In this document: positions 46,051 through 54,482 of the stretch, piece after piece | Numbering within the stretch: the stretch's first letter is position 1 | Layout: every line of letters starts with the position of its first letter | Assembly: GCF_002305855.1 (NCBI RefSeq) | Contig: NZ_CP022163.1 | Coordinates: 6,262,292 to 6,326,291 of the forward strand | Length of the DNA: 64,000 nt | Direction of reading: 5' to 3' | DNA from: Melittangium boletus DSM 14713 | GTDB taxonomy: Bacteria; Myxococcota; Myxococcia; Myxococcales; Myxococcaceae | Program-made: the position numbers and the translations under genes | The notes under the pieces: model-generated | What the model was told of the DNA's origin: nothing | The model's input: only the letters and a program-made list of their open reading frames with translations | The model's database searches: none

Positions 46051-47217
46051 GTGTCCCTGCCCCCCGCGCCTCCCCTGACGCCTGACTTCCTCGCGCGGCT
46101 CGCCCCGGCGCTCGGCGTCACCCGGGTGGCGCGCGTGACGGGGCTGGATCGGGCGGGCGTGGAGGTGGCCGTCGCGGTGCGGCCGGGGGGTTATGTGCTC
46201 CAGGTCTGCAATGGCAAGGGCCTGGATTTCCCAGCGGCCTCGGCGGGCGCCCTCCTGGAGACGGCGGAGCTGTGGGCGGCGGAGACCGTGCCCGCGGAGG
46301 CTCTACTCTGGGGCTCGCTGGAGGGGTGGCTGTCGCGGGGGCGTGCCGCCTGGGGGGCCGAGGCCCTGGGCACGCGAGGCGGGGTGGCCTTCCCGCGTCT
46401 CTGGAGCTCCCGGGTGCGTTGCGCCTGGCGCGAGGCCACCGAGCTGCACTCCGGCCAGCCCGTGCTCGTTCCGGCCCAGGGCGTGTACTGCCCGCCCACG
46501 GGAGCGCCCGCGCTCGGTCCGGTGTGTGTGCAGTGGACGAGCAATGGCTCGGGTGCGCACCCCGAGCGGCCCCGGGCGCTGCTGCACGCGTTGCTGGAGG
46601 CGACCGAGCGGGATCAACTCGCGCGCCTGTTGCCGGAGGGGTGGACGGAGGATGTGCTTCGCTCCCGGTTGCTGCGCCCCGAGGGGCTGGAGAAGGGCGC
46701 GCCGCGCACGGCCGCGCTCGCGCGGACGCTCGGGCCCCGGGGCTTCGACGTGCACCTCTTCGATCTCTCCCCCGGCGCGAAGACATCCGGCGCGGTGGGC
46801 CTTCCGGTGGGCGGGGCGCTGCTGGTGGATCGCGACCAGGGGCCGGTTCCCCTGGCGGCGGGTTACGCGTGCGCGTTGACGCGGGATCAGGCCCTGCTCG
46901 GCGCGCTGCTGGAGGCGGCCCAGTCCCGCCTCACCGACATCCACGGCGCGCGCGAGGACGTGGAGCCGGGGGACGTGGAGGCCTCCCTGGCCCTGGCCGC
47001 CGCGTGCGCGGAGATGCGTCCGCGCCGGGACGTGGCCTCCATGCCCGAGCCTCCCGTGTCCCTGTCCTCGCCCGAGGACGCCGTGCGCGAGGTGCTGCGC
47101 CGGCTGGCGGAGGCGGGCTTCCCGCGCGCCGCCGCCGTGGACCTGGAGGCTCCTCTCCCCGGACTGCACGTGGTGCGCGTGGTGGTGCCGGGCCTGCGTG
47201 TGTCGGAGTTGCTGTGA
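46051..47217 (+). CDS. YcaO-domain protein (thioamidation-type, TfuA partner)
   Basis: 388 residues, GTG start. YcaO enzymes use ATP to activate a peptide backbone amide; with TfuA partners they have been shown to install thioamides. ATP/Mg motifs are intact: SAGALLETAE (S64, E70, E73), LLEATERDQ (E183-E186-R-D) and the late ALLEAAQSRLTDIHGARED. The C-terminus (GLRVSELL) lacks the PxPxP tail of azoline-forming cyclodehydratases, agreeing with a TfuA type. It overlaps tfuA by 4 bp. No precursor peptide gene was found within 1 kb on either side, so the substrate may be a normal cellular protein. Confidence 0.88.
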   Translation: MSLPPAPPLTPDFLARLAPALGVTRVARVTGLDRAGVEVAVAVRPGGYVLQVCNGKGLDFPAASAGALLETAELWAAETVPAEALLWGSLEGWLSRGRAAWGAEALGTRGGVAFPRLWSSRVRCAWREATELHSGQPVLVPAQGVYCPPTGAPALGPVCVQWTSNGSGAHPERPRALLHALLEATERDQLARLLPEGWTEDVLRSRLLRPEGLEKGAPRTAALARTLGPRGFDVHLFDLSPGAKTSGAVGLPVGGALLVDRDQGPVPLAAGYACALTRDQALLGALLEAAQSRLTDIHGAREDVEPGDVEASLALAAACAEMRPRRDVASMPEPPVSLSSPEDAVREVLRRLAEAGFPRAAAVDLEAPLPGLHVVRVVVPGLRVSELL

Positions 47218-48383
47218 AGCGGCGTCCCACCCCCTCTCGTCCCGACGATCTCATCGTCTTCCTCGGCCCCTCGCTGCCGGAGGAGGAGGCGCTGGCGCTC
47301 GTGCCCTGCCGCGTGTTGCCTCCCGCGCGCCAGGGGGACTTGTGGCGGGCGCTCACGTTGCGGCCTCGCGCCATCGCGCTGGTGGACGGCGTCTTCGAGG
47401 CGCAGCCCTCCGTGTGGCACCACGAGGTGCTGGCCGCGCTCGAGGCCGGGGTGGCGGTGTTCGGCGGCGGCAGCATGGGCGCCCTGCGCGCGGCGGAGCT
47501 GTCCGGGCAGGGCATGGTGGGCGTGGGGGCCATCTTCGAGGCCTATCGCCGGGGCGAACTGGTGGACGACTCCGAGGTGGCGCTGCTGCACGCCGACGCC
47601 GAGCATGGCTTCCGGGCGCTCTCGGTCCCGCTCGTCAACGTGCGGCACGCGGCCCGGCGGGCCCGGGAGGAGCGGGTGCTCTCTCCCTCCGAGTCCCAGG
47701 CGCTGGTGGACGCGGCGGTGGGCCTCTTCTACCAGGACCGCACCTGGCCCCGGCTCCTCAAGGCGGTGGGCGCGGCGTGGGCTCCGGACACCCGGGCGAA
47801 GTGGGACACCTGGGCCGCTCCGGACCTCGTGGACCTCAAGCGCGAGGATGCCCGGGCCTGCCTCCAGGCCGCCGCGGCGTTCCTCGCCTCCGGGGCCCGT
47901 CCTCCGCCGCGCGCGGACCTTCTCCGGGCTCCGCCCTCGTCGTACGTCCGCCGCCGCCGGCTCGTGGAGGGGCTGTCCGGGACGGAGGACGCGCTCACGT
48001 CCTCGGAGGACGTGCTGGAGGAGCTGCGCGGCGCGCCGGACGCGGTGGCGCTGGCCGAGGCGGGCCTTCGCCGGGCACTGCTCGCGGGGTGGGCGCGCTC
48101 CCTGGGACTCGAGCCCACGCCGGAGGAGGTGGCCCGGGCCGAGACGGATGCCTGGACTCGCCTGGGCGTGCCCTCGGGGGAGCGCGAGGCCTGGCTGGCG
48201 GCGATGGGCCTGGACCCACGCGAATTCCGGCGGCTGTGCGAGGAGCGGGCCCTGGAACGGCTCACGCTCGAACACGCGCAGCGGTTGTTGCCGGACGGCC
48301 CCTCGTGGGATGAGGCGCTGGCCTCCGAGGCGCGGCTCCAGGGCCGGTGGGGACGCAAGGCTCCGGCGCGGCGCAAGCGGTGA
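47214..48383 (+). CDS. tfuA: TfuA-like protein
   Basis: 389 residues, GTG start overlapping the YcaO stop (GTGA). The TfuA core is plain: VFLGPSLPEEEA near residue 15, then VWHHEVLAALEAGVAVFGGG and SMGALRAAEL, EAYRRGELVDDSEVALLHA. The first 220 residues hold this domain; the C-terminal 150 residues are helical and may be specific to myxobacterial versions. TfuA proteins are thought to help YcaO take up or deliver sulfur for thioamides. The pair is coupled, and a hairpin lies just after the stop. Confidence 0.9.
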   Translation: MKRRPTPSRPDDLIVFLGPSLPEEEALALVPCRVLPPARQGDLWRALTLRPRAIALVDGVFEAQPSVWHHEVLAALEAGVAVFGGGSMGALRAAELSGQGMVGVGAIFEAYRRGELVDDSEVALLHADAEHGFRALSVPLVNVRHAARRAREERVLSPSESQALVDAAVGLFYQDRTWPRLLKAVGAAWAPDTRAKWDTWAAPDLVDLKREDARACLQAAAAFLASGARPPPRADLLRAPPSSYVRRRRLVEGLSGTEDALTSSEDVLEELRGAPDAVALAEAGLRRALLAGWARSLGLEPTPEEVARAETDAWTRLGVPSGEREAWLAAMGLDPREFRRLCEERALERLTLEHAQRLLPDGPSWDEALASEARLQGRWGRKAPARRKR

Positions 48384-48384
48384 G

Positions 48385-48412
48385 CGCTTCACGGCGCGGG
48401 GGTGGTGAAGCG
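48385..48412 (+). terminator. Hairpin after the YcaO-TfuA pair
   Basis: CGCTTCAC and GTGAAGCG form a perfect 8-bp inverted repeat with a 12-nt loop, beginning 2 bp past the stop. No T tract follows. It may weakly separate this pair from the methyltransferase gene at 48440. Confidence 0.45.
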
Positions 48413-48439
48413 GGGTGGCTGGGGTAGGGTGCGCGCCGG

Positions 48440-49207
48440 ATGAATCCTCACGACGAGAGCCAGTCCTTCCGCTGTGTACGGGCCGATGCGCGCGAGCCCG
48501 GTGGGTACCGGCAGGTGTTGGGCGAGACGAAGGCGGCCTTCCTGCACACGGATCCCCCCTATTGCCTGCTCACGCGCCGACGCAAGGGGGGAGACCTGAG
48601 GGATCCGCGCGAGCACAAGAAGATCGATCGCAACCCCATCGTGCGCTTCGAGACGGTGCGGGACTACCGCGCCTTCACCGAGGCGTGGATGACGCGCGCG
48701 GTGGCGCACCTCACCCCGGAGGCCCCCCTGGCCATCTGGACGAACCTCCTGGGCAAGGAGCCCATCCTCGCCACGGCGCGCGCGCTGGGCTTCGGCCACC
48801 TGCGGGGCGAGTACGTCTGGGGCAAGCGCACCACGGACAAGAACGCCAACGAGCAGTTGCTGCGCGTCTACGAGGTGGCGCTGGTGCTCTCCCGGACGCC
48901 CGCGCCCGAGCCCCGGCTGGAGGATCCTCCGACGACCTGGGCGGTGGTGGGTGGCTACGATGATGACAGCGAGGCGGCGCGTTGGGGCAACCACCCCCAC
49001 CACAAACCCTTCTCGGTGCTGGAGCCGCTGGTGCGCACCTGGAGCCGGCCCGGGGACTGGGTGTTGGACCCGTTCGCGGGCAGTGGCTCGATGCCCGCGG
49101 CGGCGCTGCGCCTGGGCCGCAAGGCGGCGTGCCTGGAAGTAGAGCCCGAGTGGGCCGAGCGCGTCGCCCGGCGTCTGCGCGAGACGGCGCCCCCGGCGAA
49201 CCAGTAG
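48440..49207 (+). CDS. Orphan DNA adenine/cytosine-N methyltransferase
   Basis: 255 residues. Motif IV is HTDPPYCLL (residues 37-44) and motif I is LDPFAGSGSMPAAALRLGR near 213-231, in the order IV then I, as in beta-class N4-cytosine/N6-adenine methyltransferases. The target-recognition part is short. No restriction enzyme or specificity subunit is adjacent, so it is likely an orphan or regulatory methylase, or acts on RNA. The start ATG has only a weak upstream site (GGTAGGG). It begins 57 bp after tfuA. Confidence 0.86.
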   Translation: MNPHDESQSFRCVRADAREPGGYRQVLGETKAAFLHTDPPYCLLTRRRKGGDLRDPREHKKIDRNPIVRFETVRDYRAFTEAWMTRAVAHLTPEAPLAIWTNLLGKEPILATARALGFGHLRGEYVWGKRTTDKNANEQLLRVYEVALVLSRTPAPEPRLEDPPTTWAVVGGYDDDSEAARWGNHPHHKPFSVLEPLVRTWSRPGDWVLDPFAGSGSMPAAALRLGRKAACLEVEPEWAERVARRLRETAPPANQ

Positions 49208-49246
49208 TCTGCGCGTTTCCCCTCCCCAACGTAGCGAGGACTTCGG

Positions 49247-50527
49247 ATGAAGCAGCACCAGAAGATGCTCCTGGGCATCGTCATCGGCACGGGGGCGGGA
49301 GTCGCCGCCAACGTGCTCGCGCACGGCGCGCCCTGGCTCGAGTGGGTGGTGACGAACATCACCTCCCTGGTGGGAACGCTCTTCCTGCGGCTCCTGCTGA
49401 TGCTGGTGGTGCCGCTGCTCTTCGCCGCGCTGGTGATGGGCGTGTGCGAGCTGGATTTGCGGCAACTGGGGCGGCTCGGCCTGCGCACGCTGGGCTACAC
49501 GGTGATTGTCTCCGCCATCGCGGTGCTCATCGGTCTGGTGGCGGTCAACGTCTTCCAGCCGGGCAAGGGCCTGAGCGACGAGGCGCGCGCGCTCATCCAA
49601 CAGGGAACATCGGTGAAGGCGGCCCCCGCGCCGAGCGACACCTCGGTGCCCGCGCTCATCACCTCCATGGTGCCGAGCAACCCCGTCAAGGCGGCGGCGG
49701 ACGGGGACATGATCGCCCTCATCGTCTTCTCGCTCCTCTTCGGCATCGCCCTGGCGGTGACGGACACCGAGGGGGCGCGCAGCCTGCGCGGCGCCATCCA
49801 GGGGCTCTATGACGTGATGATGACGCTCATCGACGGCGTGCTGCGGATGGCGCCCGTGGGCGTGGCCGCGCTGCTCTTCAGCATGACGGCGCGCCTGGGC
49901 TTCGGCATCCTCATGCAGGTGGCGGCCTACGTGGGCGTGGTGCTGCTGTCGCTCGGGCTGCACATGTTTGGCGTGTACTCCCTGTCCGTGCGCTTCCTCG
50001 GGGGGAGAAACCCCATCGCCTTCTTCCGGGACTGCCGCCTGGCCATCGTGACCGCCTTCTCCACGGCGTCCTCCAGCGGCACGCTGCCCACGGCGCTCAA
50101 GGTGGCCGAGGAAAACCTCAAGCTGCCGCGCAACGTGTCGCGCTTCGTGCTCACCGCGGGCTCGGCGATGAACCAGAACGGCACCGCGCTCTTCGAGGGC
50201 GTCACCGTGCTCTTCCTGGCGCAGGTGTTCGGCGTGACGCTGAGCATCCCGGATCAGATCGTGGTGATGTTCATCTGCATCCTGGCGGGCATCGGCACCG
50301 CGGGTGTGCCGGCCGGCTCCATTCCCGTCATCGCGATGATCCTCGGTTTGTTCAAGATTCCCCCCGAGGGACTGGCGCTCGTACTGGGCGTGGATCGCTT
50401 CCTGGACATGTGCCGCACCACGCTCAACGTGACGGGGGACCTGGCCGCCGCGGTCTACGTGGCCCGGGGCGAGACGGATCCCACCGAGCTCGCCCCGGCG
50501 CCGGGACAGGAATCGTCCGCTTCTTGA
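49247..50527 (+). CDS. Dicarboxylate/amino acid:cation symporter
   Basis: 426 residues of the DAACS (GltP/DctA) family, secondary transporters that use Na+ or H+ gradients to import dicarboxylates or acidic amino acids. The family motif with the Ser-rich hairpin (TAFSTASSSGTLPT) and the NQNGTALFEG segment that lines the transport site are intact, as is the late DRFLDMCRTTLNVTGD motif. Eight or so hydrophobic segments are seen. Inner membrane. A weak AGGA lies before the ATG. Substrate cannot be told between aspartate, glutamate and C4 acids. Confidence 0.94.
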   Translation: MKQHQKMLLGIVIGTGAGVAANVLAHGAPWLEWVVTNITSLVGTLFLRLLLMLVVPLLFAALVMGVCELDLRQLGRLGLRTLGYTVIVSAIAVLIGLVAVNVFQPGKGLSDEARALIQQGTSVKAAPAPSDTSVPALITSMVPSNPVKAAADGDMIALIVFSLLFGIALAVTDTEGARSLRGAIQGLYDVMMTLIDGVLRMAPVGVAALLFSMTARLGFGILMQVAAYVGVVLLSLGLHMFGVYSLSVRFLGGRNPIAFFRDCRLAIVTAFSTASSSGTLPTALKVAEENLKLPRNVSRFVLTAGSAMNQNGTALFEGVTVLFLAQVFGVTLSIPDQIVVMFICILAGIGTAGVPAGSIPVIAMILGLFKIPPEGLALVLGVDRFLDMCRTTLNVTGDLAAAVYVARGETDPTELAPAPGQESSAS

Positions 50528-50620
50528 GCTTCCGCGCGGCCTGGGGTTGCCTTGGGCGCGCCGCTGCCCCATACCCCCGGAAACCCCACATCACAGGTCG
50601 GGTCAAGGGAGCCGCCGCAC

Positions 50621-51109
50621 ATGAAGGTGTCCAAGGACTGCGTGGTCTCATTGGAGTATCGGTTGCACCTCGGCGATGGAAAGGTCGTCGATGAGAGCGG
50701 GCCCGGGCAGCCCCTGGCCTACATCCATGGACGGGGGCAGATCGTCCCGGGCCTGGAGGGGCAACTAGACGGCCTGTCGGTGGGAGACGCGAAGCAGGTG
50801 GTGGTGGCCCCCGCGCAGGGCTATGGCGAGCATGACGTCCGCGGACTTCAGGAAGTCCCCCGCACCATGTTCCCCCCGGGCGCGGCGCTCGAGCCGGGCC
50901 TGAGCATCTCCGCGCAGACGGCGGACGGGGACGTCATCCCCATCACCATCCGTGAGATAAAGGGTGAAAGCGTGGTGGTGGACCTGAACCACCCACTGGC
51001 GGGCAAGACGCTGCACTTCGACGTGAAGGTGAAGGACGTGCGCACGGCCACCGCCGAGGAACTGGAGCACGGCCACGCCCACGGCCCGGGCGGCGCGCAT
51101 TCGCACTGA
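50621..51109 (+). CDS. slyD: SlyD-like FKBP peptidyl-prolyl isomerase
   Basis: 162 residues. Cytoplasmic cis-trans prolyl isomerase and chaperone. The FKBP fold is split by an IF (chaperone) insert, with the FKBP start LHLGDGKVVDES, and GQIVPGLEGQLDGLSVGD as the family signature. The His-rich tail (HGHAHGPGGAHSH) is the nickel-binding end typical of SlyD. AAGGGAG lies nine bases before the ATG at 50621, preferred over the 50552 extension. It sits 93 bp past the symporter and 66 bp before the OPT gene. Confidence 0.93.
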   Translation: MKVSKDCVVSLEYRLHLGDGKVVDESGPGQPLAYIHGRGQIVPGLEGQLDGLSVGDAKQVVVAPAQGYGEHDVRGLQEVPRTMFPPGAALEPGLSISAQTADGDVIPITIREIKGESVVVDLNHPLAGKTLHFDVKVKDVRTATAEELEHGHAHGPGGAHSH

Positions 51110-51144
51110 GGCCGGCGCCGCGGCGGAGGCTCCACTCGTCGGGT

Positions 51145-51174
51145 AGGAGGTGTTCCGGTATCCTTGCACCTCCT
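51145..51174 (+). promoter_or_regulatory. Shine-Dalgarno / anti-Shine-Dalgarno hairpin in the OPT leader
   Basis: AGGAGGTG (51145-51152) is perfectly complementary to CACCTCCT (51167-51174), with a 14-nt loop. The downstream arm equals the anti-Shine-Dalgarno tail of 16S rRNA and ends one base before the ATG at 51176. The only good ribosome site would thus be locked in a hairpin and lies 23 bases from the ATG. This suggests translational control, or alternatively a terminator of slyD. Confidence 0.55.
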
Positions 51175-51175
51175 C

Positions 51176-53062
51176 ATGACTTCGCCCGTCTCGCCCTCGC
51201 CCCAGCAACTGCGCATCCACCCCGAGCCCGTTCCTCCGACGGAGCCTCCTTCCGAGAAAGAGGACCCCGAGCGCTACTGGCTCGAGCACGTCTACCAGGG
51301 CGGAGCGCGCCAGCTCACCGTGCGCGCCATCATCGCGGGCATGCTGATTGGCGCGGTGATGTGCCTGTCCAACCTGTACGTCATCCTCAAGACGGGTTGG
51401 AGCCTGGGCGTCACCCTCACCGCGTGCATCCTCGCCTTCGCCACCTTCGGCATGCTGCGCGGCGTGGGCCTGATCCGAAAGGACTTCACCACCCTGGAGA
51501 ACAACGCCATGGGCTCGGTGGCGTCGGCGGCGGGGTACATGACGGGCGGTGGCAACATGGCGGCGGTGCCCGCGCTGCTGATGCTCACCGGGACGCTGCC
51601 TCCCTCGGGGTGGCTGGTGGCGTGGTTCGCCGCCGTGTCCGCGCTGGGCGTCTTCGCCGCCATCCCCATCAAGCGCCAGCTCATCAACATCGAGCAGTTG
51701 CCGTTTCCCACGGGCACGGCCACCGCGGAGACGCTCCAGGCGCTGCACGGGCATGACGAGCGCTCCCGGGGCAAGGCGCGCTACCTGGGCATCGCGGGGC
51801 TCGTGGGGGCGACGGTCGCCGTGTGGCGGGATGCCAAGGGCGCGTGGCTCGCGTGGAACCTGCCCGCGAAGCTGAGCCTGCCCTTCATGATTGGCGGCAA
51901 GCCCGCCGGGGCCTGGACGCTGTCGCTGGACCTGAGCCTGCTGCTCATCGGCGCCGGCGCGCTGGTGAGCTTCAAGACGGGCTGGTCCATGCTGCTCGGG
52001 GCGCTGCTCACCTACGGCGTGCTCGCGCCGGAGATGGTCAGCCGGGGCGTCATCCCCGAGGTGACGTACAAGGCCATCAACGCCTGGACGCTGTGGACGG
52101 GGGCCTCGCTGCTCGTCGCCTCCGGCCTCTTGTCCTTCGCCTTCCAGTGGCGCAGCGTGGCGAAGTCCTTCCAGGCGCTCGCGGGGCTGTTCGGCAAGAA
52201 GACCGAGGAGAACAAGGATCCGCTCGCCGACGTGGAGTGCCCGCCCTCGTGGTTCCCCCTGGGCTTCCTGGTGCTGGGGCCCGTGGTGGTGGGGCTGATG
52301 GCCTACCTCTTCCAGATTCCGGTGTGGGCGGGCGTCATCGCCCTGCCGCTGTCGGTGGTGATGGGCGTCATCGCCTCGCGCGTCACGGGTGAGACGGACA
52401 CCACGCCCACCAAGGCGCTCGGGCCGGTGACGCAGTTGCTCTATGGCGGCCTCTTGCCGGGCAACCTCCCCGCCAACATCATGAGCGCCAACGCCACGGG
52501 CGGCGTGGGGCTGCACTCGGCGGACCTGCTCACGGACCTCAAGTCCGGGTGGCTGCTCGGGGCCAATCCGCGCCAGCAGTTCTTCGCGCAGCTCTTCGGC
52601 GTGGTTGCGGGCGCGGCGGTGGTGGTGCCCGCGTTCAACCTGCTCGTGCCGAGCGCGGACGTGCTGGGCACCGAGGAGTTCCCCGCGCCCTCGTCCCTGG
52701 TGTGGGCGGGCGTGTCGAAGATGCTGATGAGCGGGGTGGAGTCCCTGCCGGTGTCCGCCCGGATTGGCGCGCTGTGCGGCCTGTCCCTGGGCGTGGCGCT
52801 GGTGCTGCTGGAGCGCTGGGCGCCCAAGGCCGCCAAACCCTTCATCCCCTCGGCGTCCGGCCTGGGGCTGTCCATCGTCATTCCGGGAGCGAGCTCCATC
52901 AGCTTCTTCATCGGCGCGGCGATCGCCGAGGTGCTGCGCCGCAAGAAGCCGAAGCTGGCCGAGGCCGCCGTGCTCCCCGTGAGCTCGGGCTTCATCGCGG
53001 GCGAGAGCCTGATGGGCATCGCCATCGCCATGCTCAAGGCCTTCGGCGTGATGCCCAAGTAG
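51176..53062 (+). CDS. OPT family oligopeptide transporter
   Basis: 628 residues, many membrane helices. Belongs to the oligopeptide transporter (OPT) family, which imports small peptides or metal chelates by proton coupling. The core starts near LTVRAIIAGMLIGAVMCLSN and includes NNAMGSVASAAGYMTGGG and the late SGFIAGESLMGI helix, as in prokaryotic OPT members. The ATG at 51176 directly follows a CACCTCCT stretch that pairs with the upstream Shine-Dalgarno; a TTG at 51164 is the only other in-frame start. The glcD-like gene begins 11 bp past its stop, so they are probably co-transcribed. Confidence 0.92.
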   Translation: MTSPVSPSPQQLRIHPEPVPPTEPPSEKEDPERYWLEHVYQGGARQLTVRAIIAGMLIGAVMCLSNLYVILKTGWSLGVTLTACILAFATFGMLRGVGLIRKDFTTLENNAMGSVASAAGYMTGGGNMAAVPALLMLTGTLPPSGWLVAWFAAVSALGVFAAIPIKRQLINIEQLPFPTGTATAETLQALHGHDERSRGKARYLGIAGLVGATVAVWRDAKGAWLAWNLPAKLSLPFMIGGKPAGAWTLSLDLSLLLIGAGALVSFKTGWSMLLGALLTYGVLAPEMVSRGVIPEVTYKAINAWTLWTGASLLVASGLLSFAFQWRSVAKSFQALAGLFGKKTEENKDPLADVECPPSWFPLGFLVLGPVVVGLMAYLFQIPVWAGVIALPLSVVMGVIASRVTGETDTTPTKALGPVTQLLYGGLLPGNLPANIMSANATGGVGLHSADLLTDLKSGWLLGANPRQQFFAQLFGVVAGAAVVVPAFNLLVPSADVLGTEEFPAPSSLVWAGVSKMLMSGVESLPVSARIGALCGLSLGVALVLLERWAPKAAKPFIPSASGLGLSIVIPGASSISFFIGAAIAEVLRRKKPKLAEAAVLPVSSGFIAGESLMGIAIAMLKAFGVMPK

Positions 53063-53073
53063 GAAGGTTTTCG

Positions 53074-54444
53074 ATGAGCGCTGACCTGTTACAGGCCCTC
53101 GCGGCCGTCCTTCCCCCCGACGGACTCGTCACGGATCCGGATGTCCTGGAGGCCCATCGCCATGATCAGGCGGGGTGGGCCATGGCGGGGACTCCCCGGA
53201 TCCTCGTCCGCCCGGGTTCCACGGCGGAGGTCCAGGCCGTGCTCCGCGTGGCCTCGGCGCACCGGGTGCCCGTGGTGGCGCGGGGCGCGGGCTCGGGCCT
53301 GTCCGGGGGCGCCAACGCCGTGGACGGCTGCATCCTGCTCTCCCTCACGCGGATGAACCGCATCCTGGAGTTGGACACCCAGAGCCTGTTCGCCGTCGTC
53401 CAGCCCGGAGTCGTCAATGGCTCGCTCAAGGCGGCCGCGGCGGAGCGGGGGCTCTGGTACGCGCCGGACCCCGCGAGCTGGGAGTTCTCCACGCTCGGCG
53501 GCAACCTGGCGACCAACGCGGGAGGCCTGTGCTGCGTGAAGTACGGCGTGACGGGAGACTCCGTGCTGGGGCTCGAGGTGGTGCTCGCGGATGGCTCGGT
53601 GGTCCGCACGGGCGGGCGCACGGTCAAGAACGTGGCGGGCTATGACCTGACCCGCCTGTTCATCGGCTCCGAGGGCACGCTCGGCATCATCACCGAGGCC
53701 ACGCTGCGCCTGCGTCCGCGTCCGCCCAGGGCCACGACGCTGGTGGCGGCGTTCCCGTCGCTCGTGGCGGCGGGCGCGGCGGTGCTGGACATCATGAAGG
53801 ACACGCGGCCCTCGCTCCTGGAGTTGATGGACAGGGCCACGGTTCGCGCCGTGGAGAAGCACCGGCCCATGGGCCTGGACGCCGACGCGGCCGTGCTCCT
53901 GATGGCGCGCTCGGACGCGGGGGGCGAGCAGGGCGTGGCGGAGTGCGCGCGGATGGCGGCGGCCTGTGAAGCCGCGGGCTCGACCTTCGTCATCCAATCC
54001 TCCGACGAGGCCGAGGGCGAGCTGCTGATGGGCGCCCGGCGGTTCGCTTTCTCCGCGCTGGAGAAGGAGGGGACGACGCTGCTCGATGACGTGTGCGTGC
54101 CCATCGCCCGGCTGCCGGAACTGCTCGCGGGCGTCGAGCGCATCGCCGAGGCGCGGCGGGTGCTCATCGGCACGTTCGGTCACGCGGGGGACGGCAACAT
54201 GCACCCCACGCTCGTCTTCAACCGCGAGGACCCGGACGAGGTGGCGCGGGCCCAGGCAGCGTTCGACGACATCCTCCAGGTGGTGCTCGACCTCGGGGGC
54301 TCCATCACCGGGGAGCACGGGGTAGGGGTGCTCAAGCGTCCCTTCCTGGAGCGTCAGCTCGGGTCCGAGACCACGAAGCTGCATCACACGCTCAAGGCCG
54401 CGATGGATCCGCTCGGCATCCTCAACCCCGGCAAGCTGCTCTGA
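53074..54444 (+). CDS. glcD: FAD-linked oxidase, GlcD-like (glycolate/lactate oxidase subunit)
   Basis: 456 residues. Two-domain FAD-linked oxidase of the vanillyl-alcohol oxidase fold. The FAD-binding half holds PVVARGAGSGLSGGANA, FSTLGGNLATNAGGL and GYDLTRLFIGSEGTLGIIT; the C-terminal half has the GHAGDGNMHPT signature and ends GSITGEHGVGVLKRPFL. It likely oxidises glycolate, D-lactate or a similar hydroxy acid, passing electrons to partner proteins not seen here (no glcE/glcF next to it). AGGAAGG lies seven bases before the ATG at 53074; the open frame extends upstream. Confidence 0.9.
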   Translation: MSADLLQALAAVLPPDGLVTDPDVLEAHRHDQAGWAMAGTPRILVRPGSTAEVQAVLRVASAHRVPVVARGAGSGLSGGANAVDGCILLSLTRMNRILELDTQSLFAVVQPGVVNGSLKAAAAERGLWYAPDPASWEFSTLGGNLATNAGGLCCVKYGVTGDSVLGLEVVLADGSVVRTGGRTVKNVAGYDLTRLFIGSEGTLGIITEATLRLRPRPPRATTLVAAFPSLVAAGAAVLDIMKDTRPSLLELMDRATVRAVEKHRPMGLDADAAVLLMARSDAGGEQGVAECARMAAACEAAGSTFVIQSSDEAEGELLMGARRFAFSALEKEGTTLLDDVCVPIARLPELLAGVERIAEARRVLIGTFGHAGDGNMHPTLVFNREDPDEVARAQAAFDDILQVVLDLGGSITGEHGVGVLKRPFLERQLGSETTKLHHTLKAAMDPLGILNPGKLL

Positions 54445-54482
54445 CTTTAGCGGCAATCAGAGGTGTTGCCGAGGGCAGTCGG

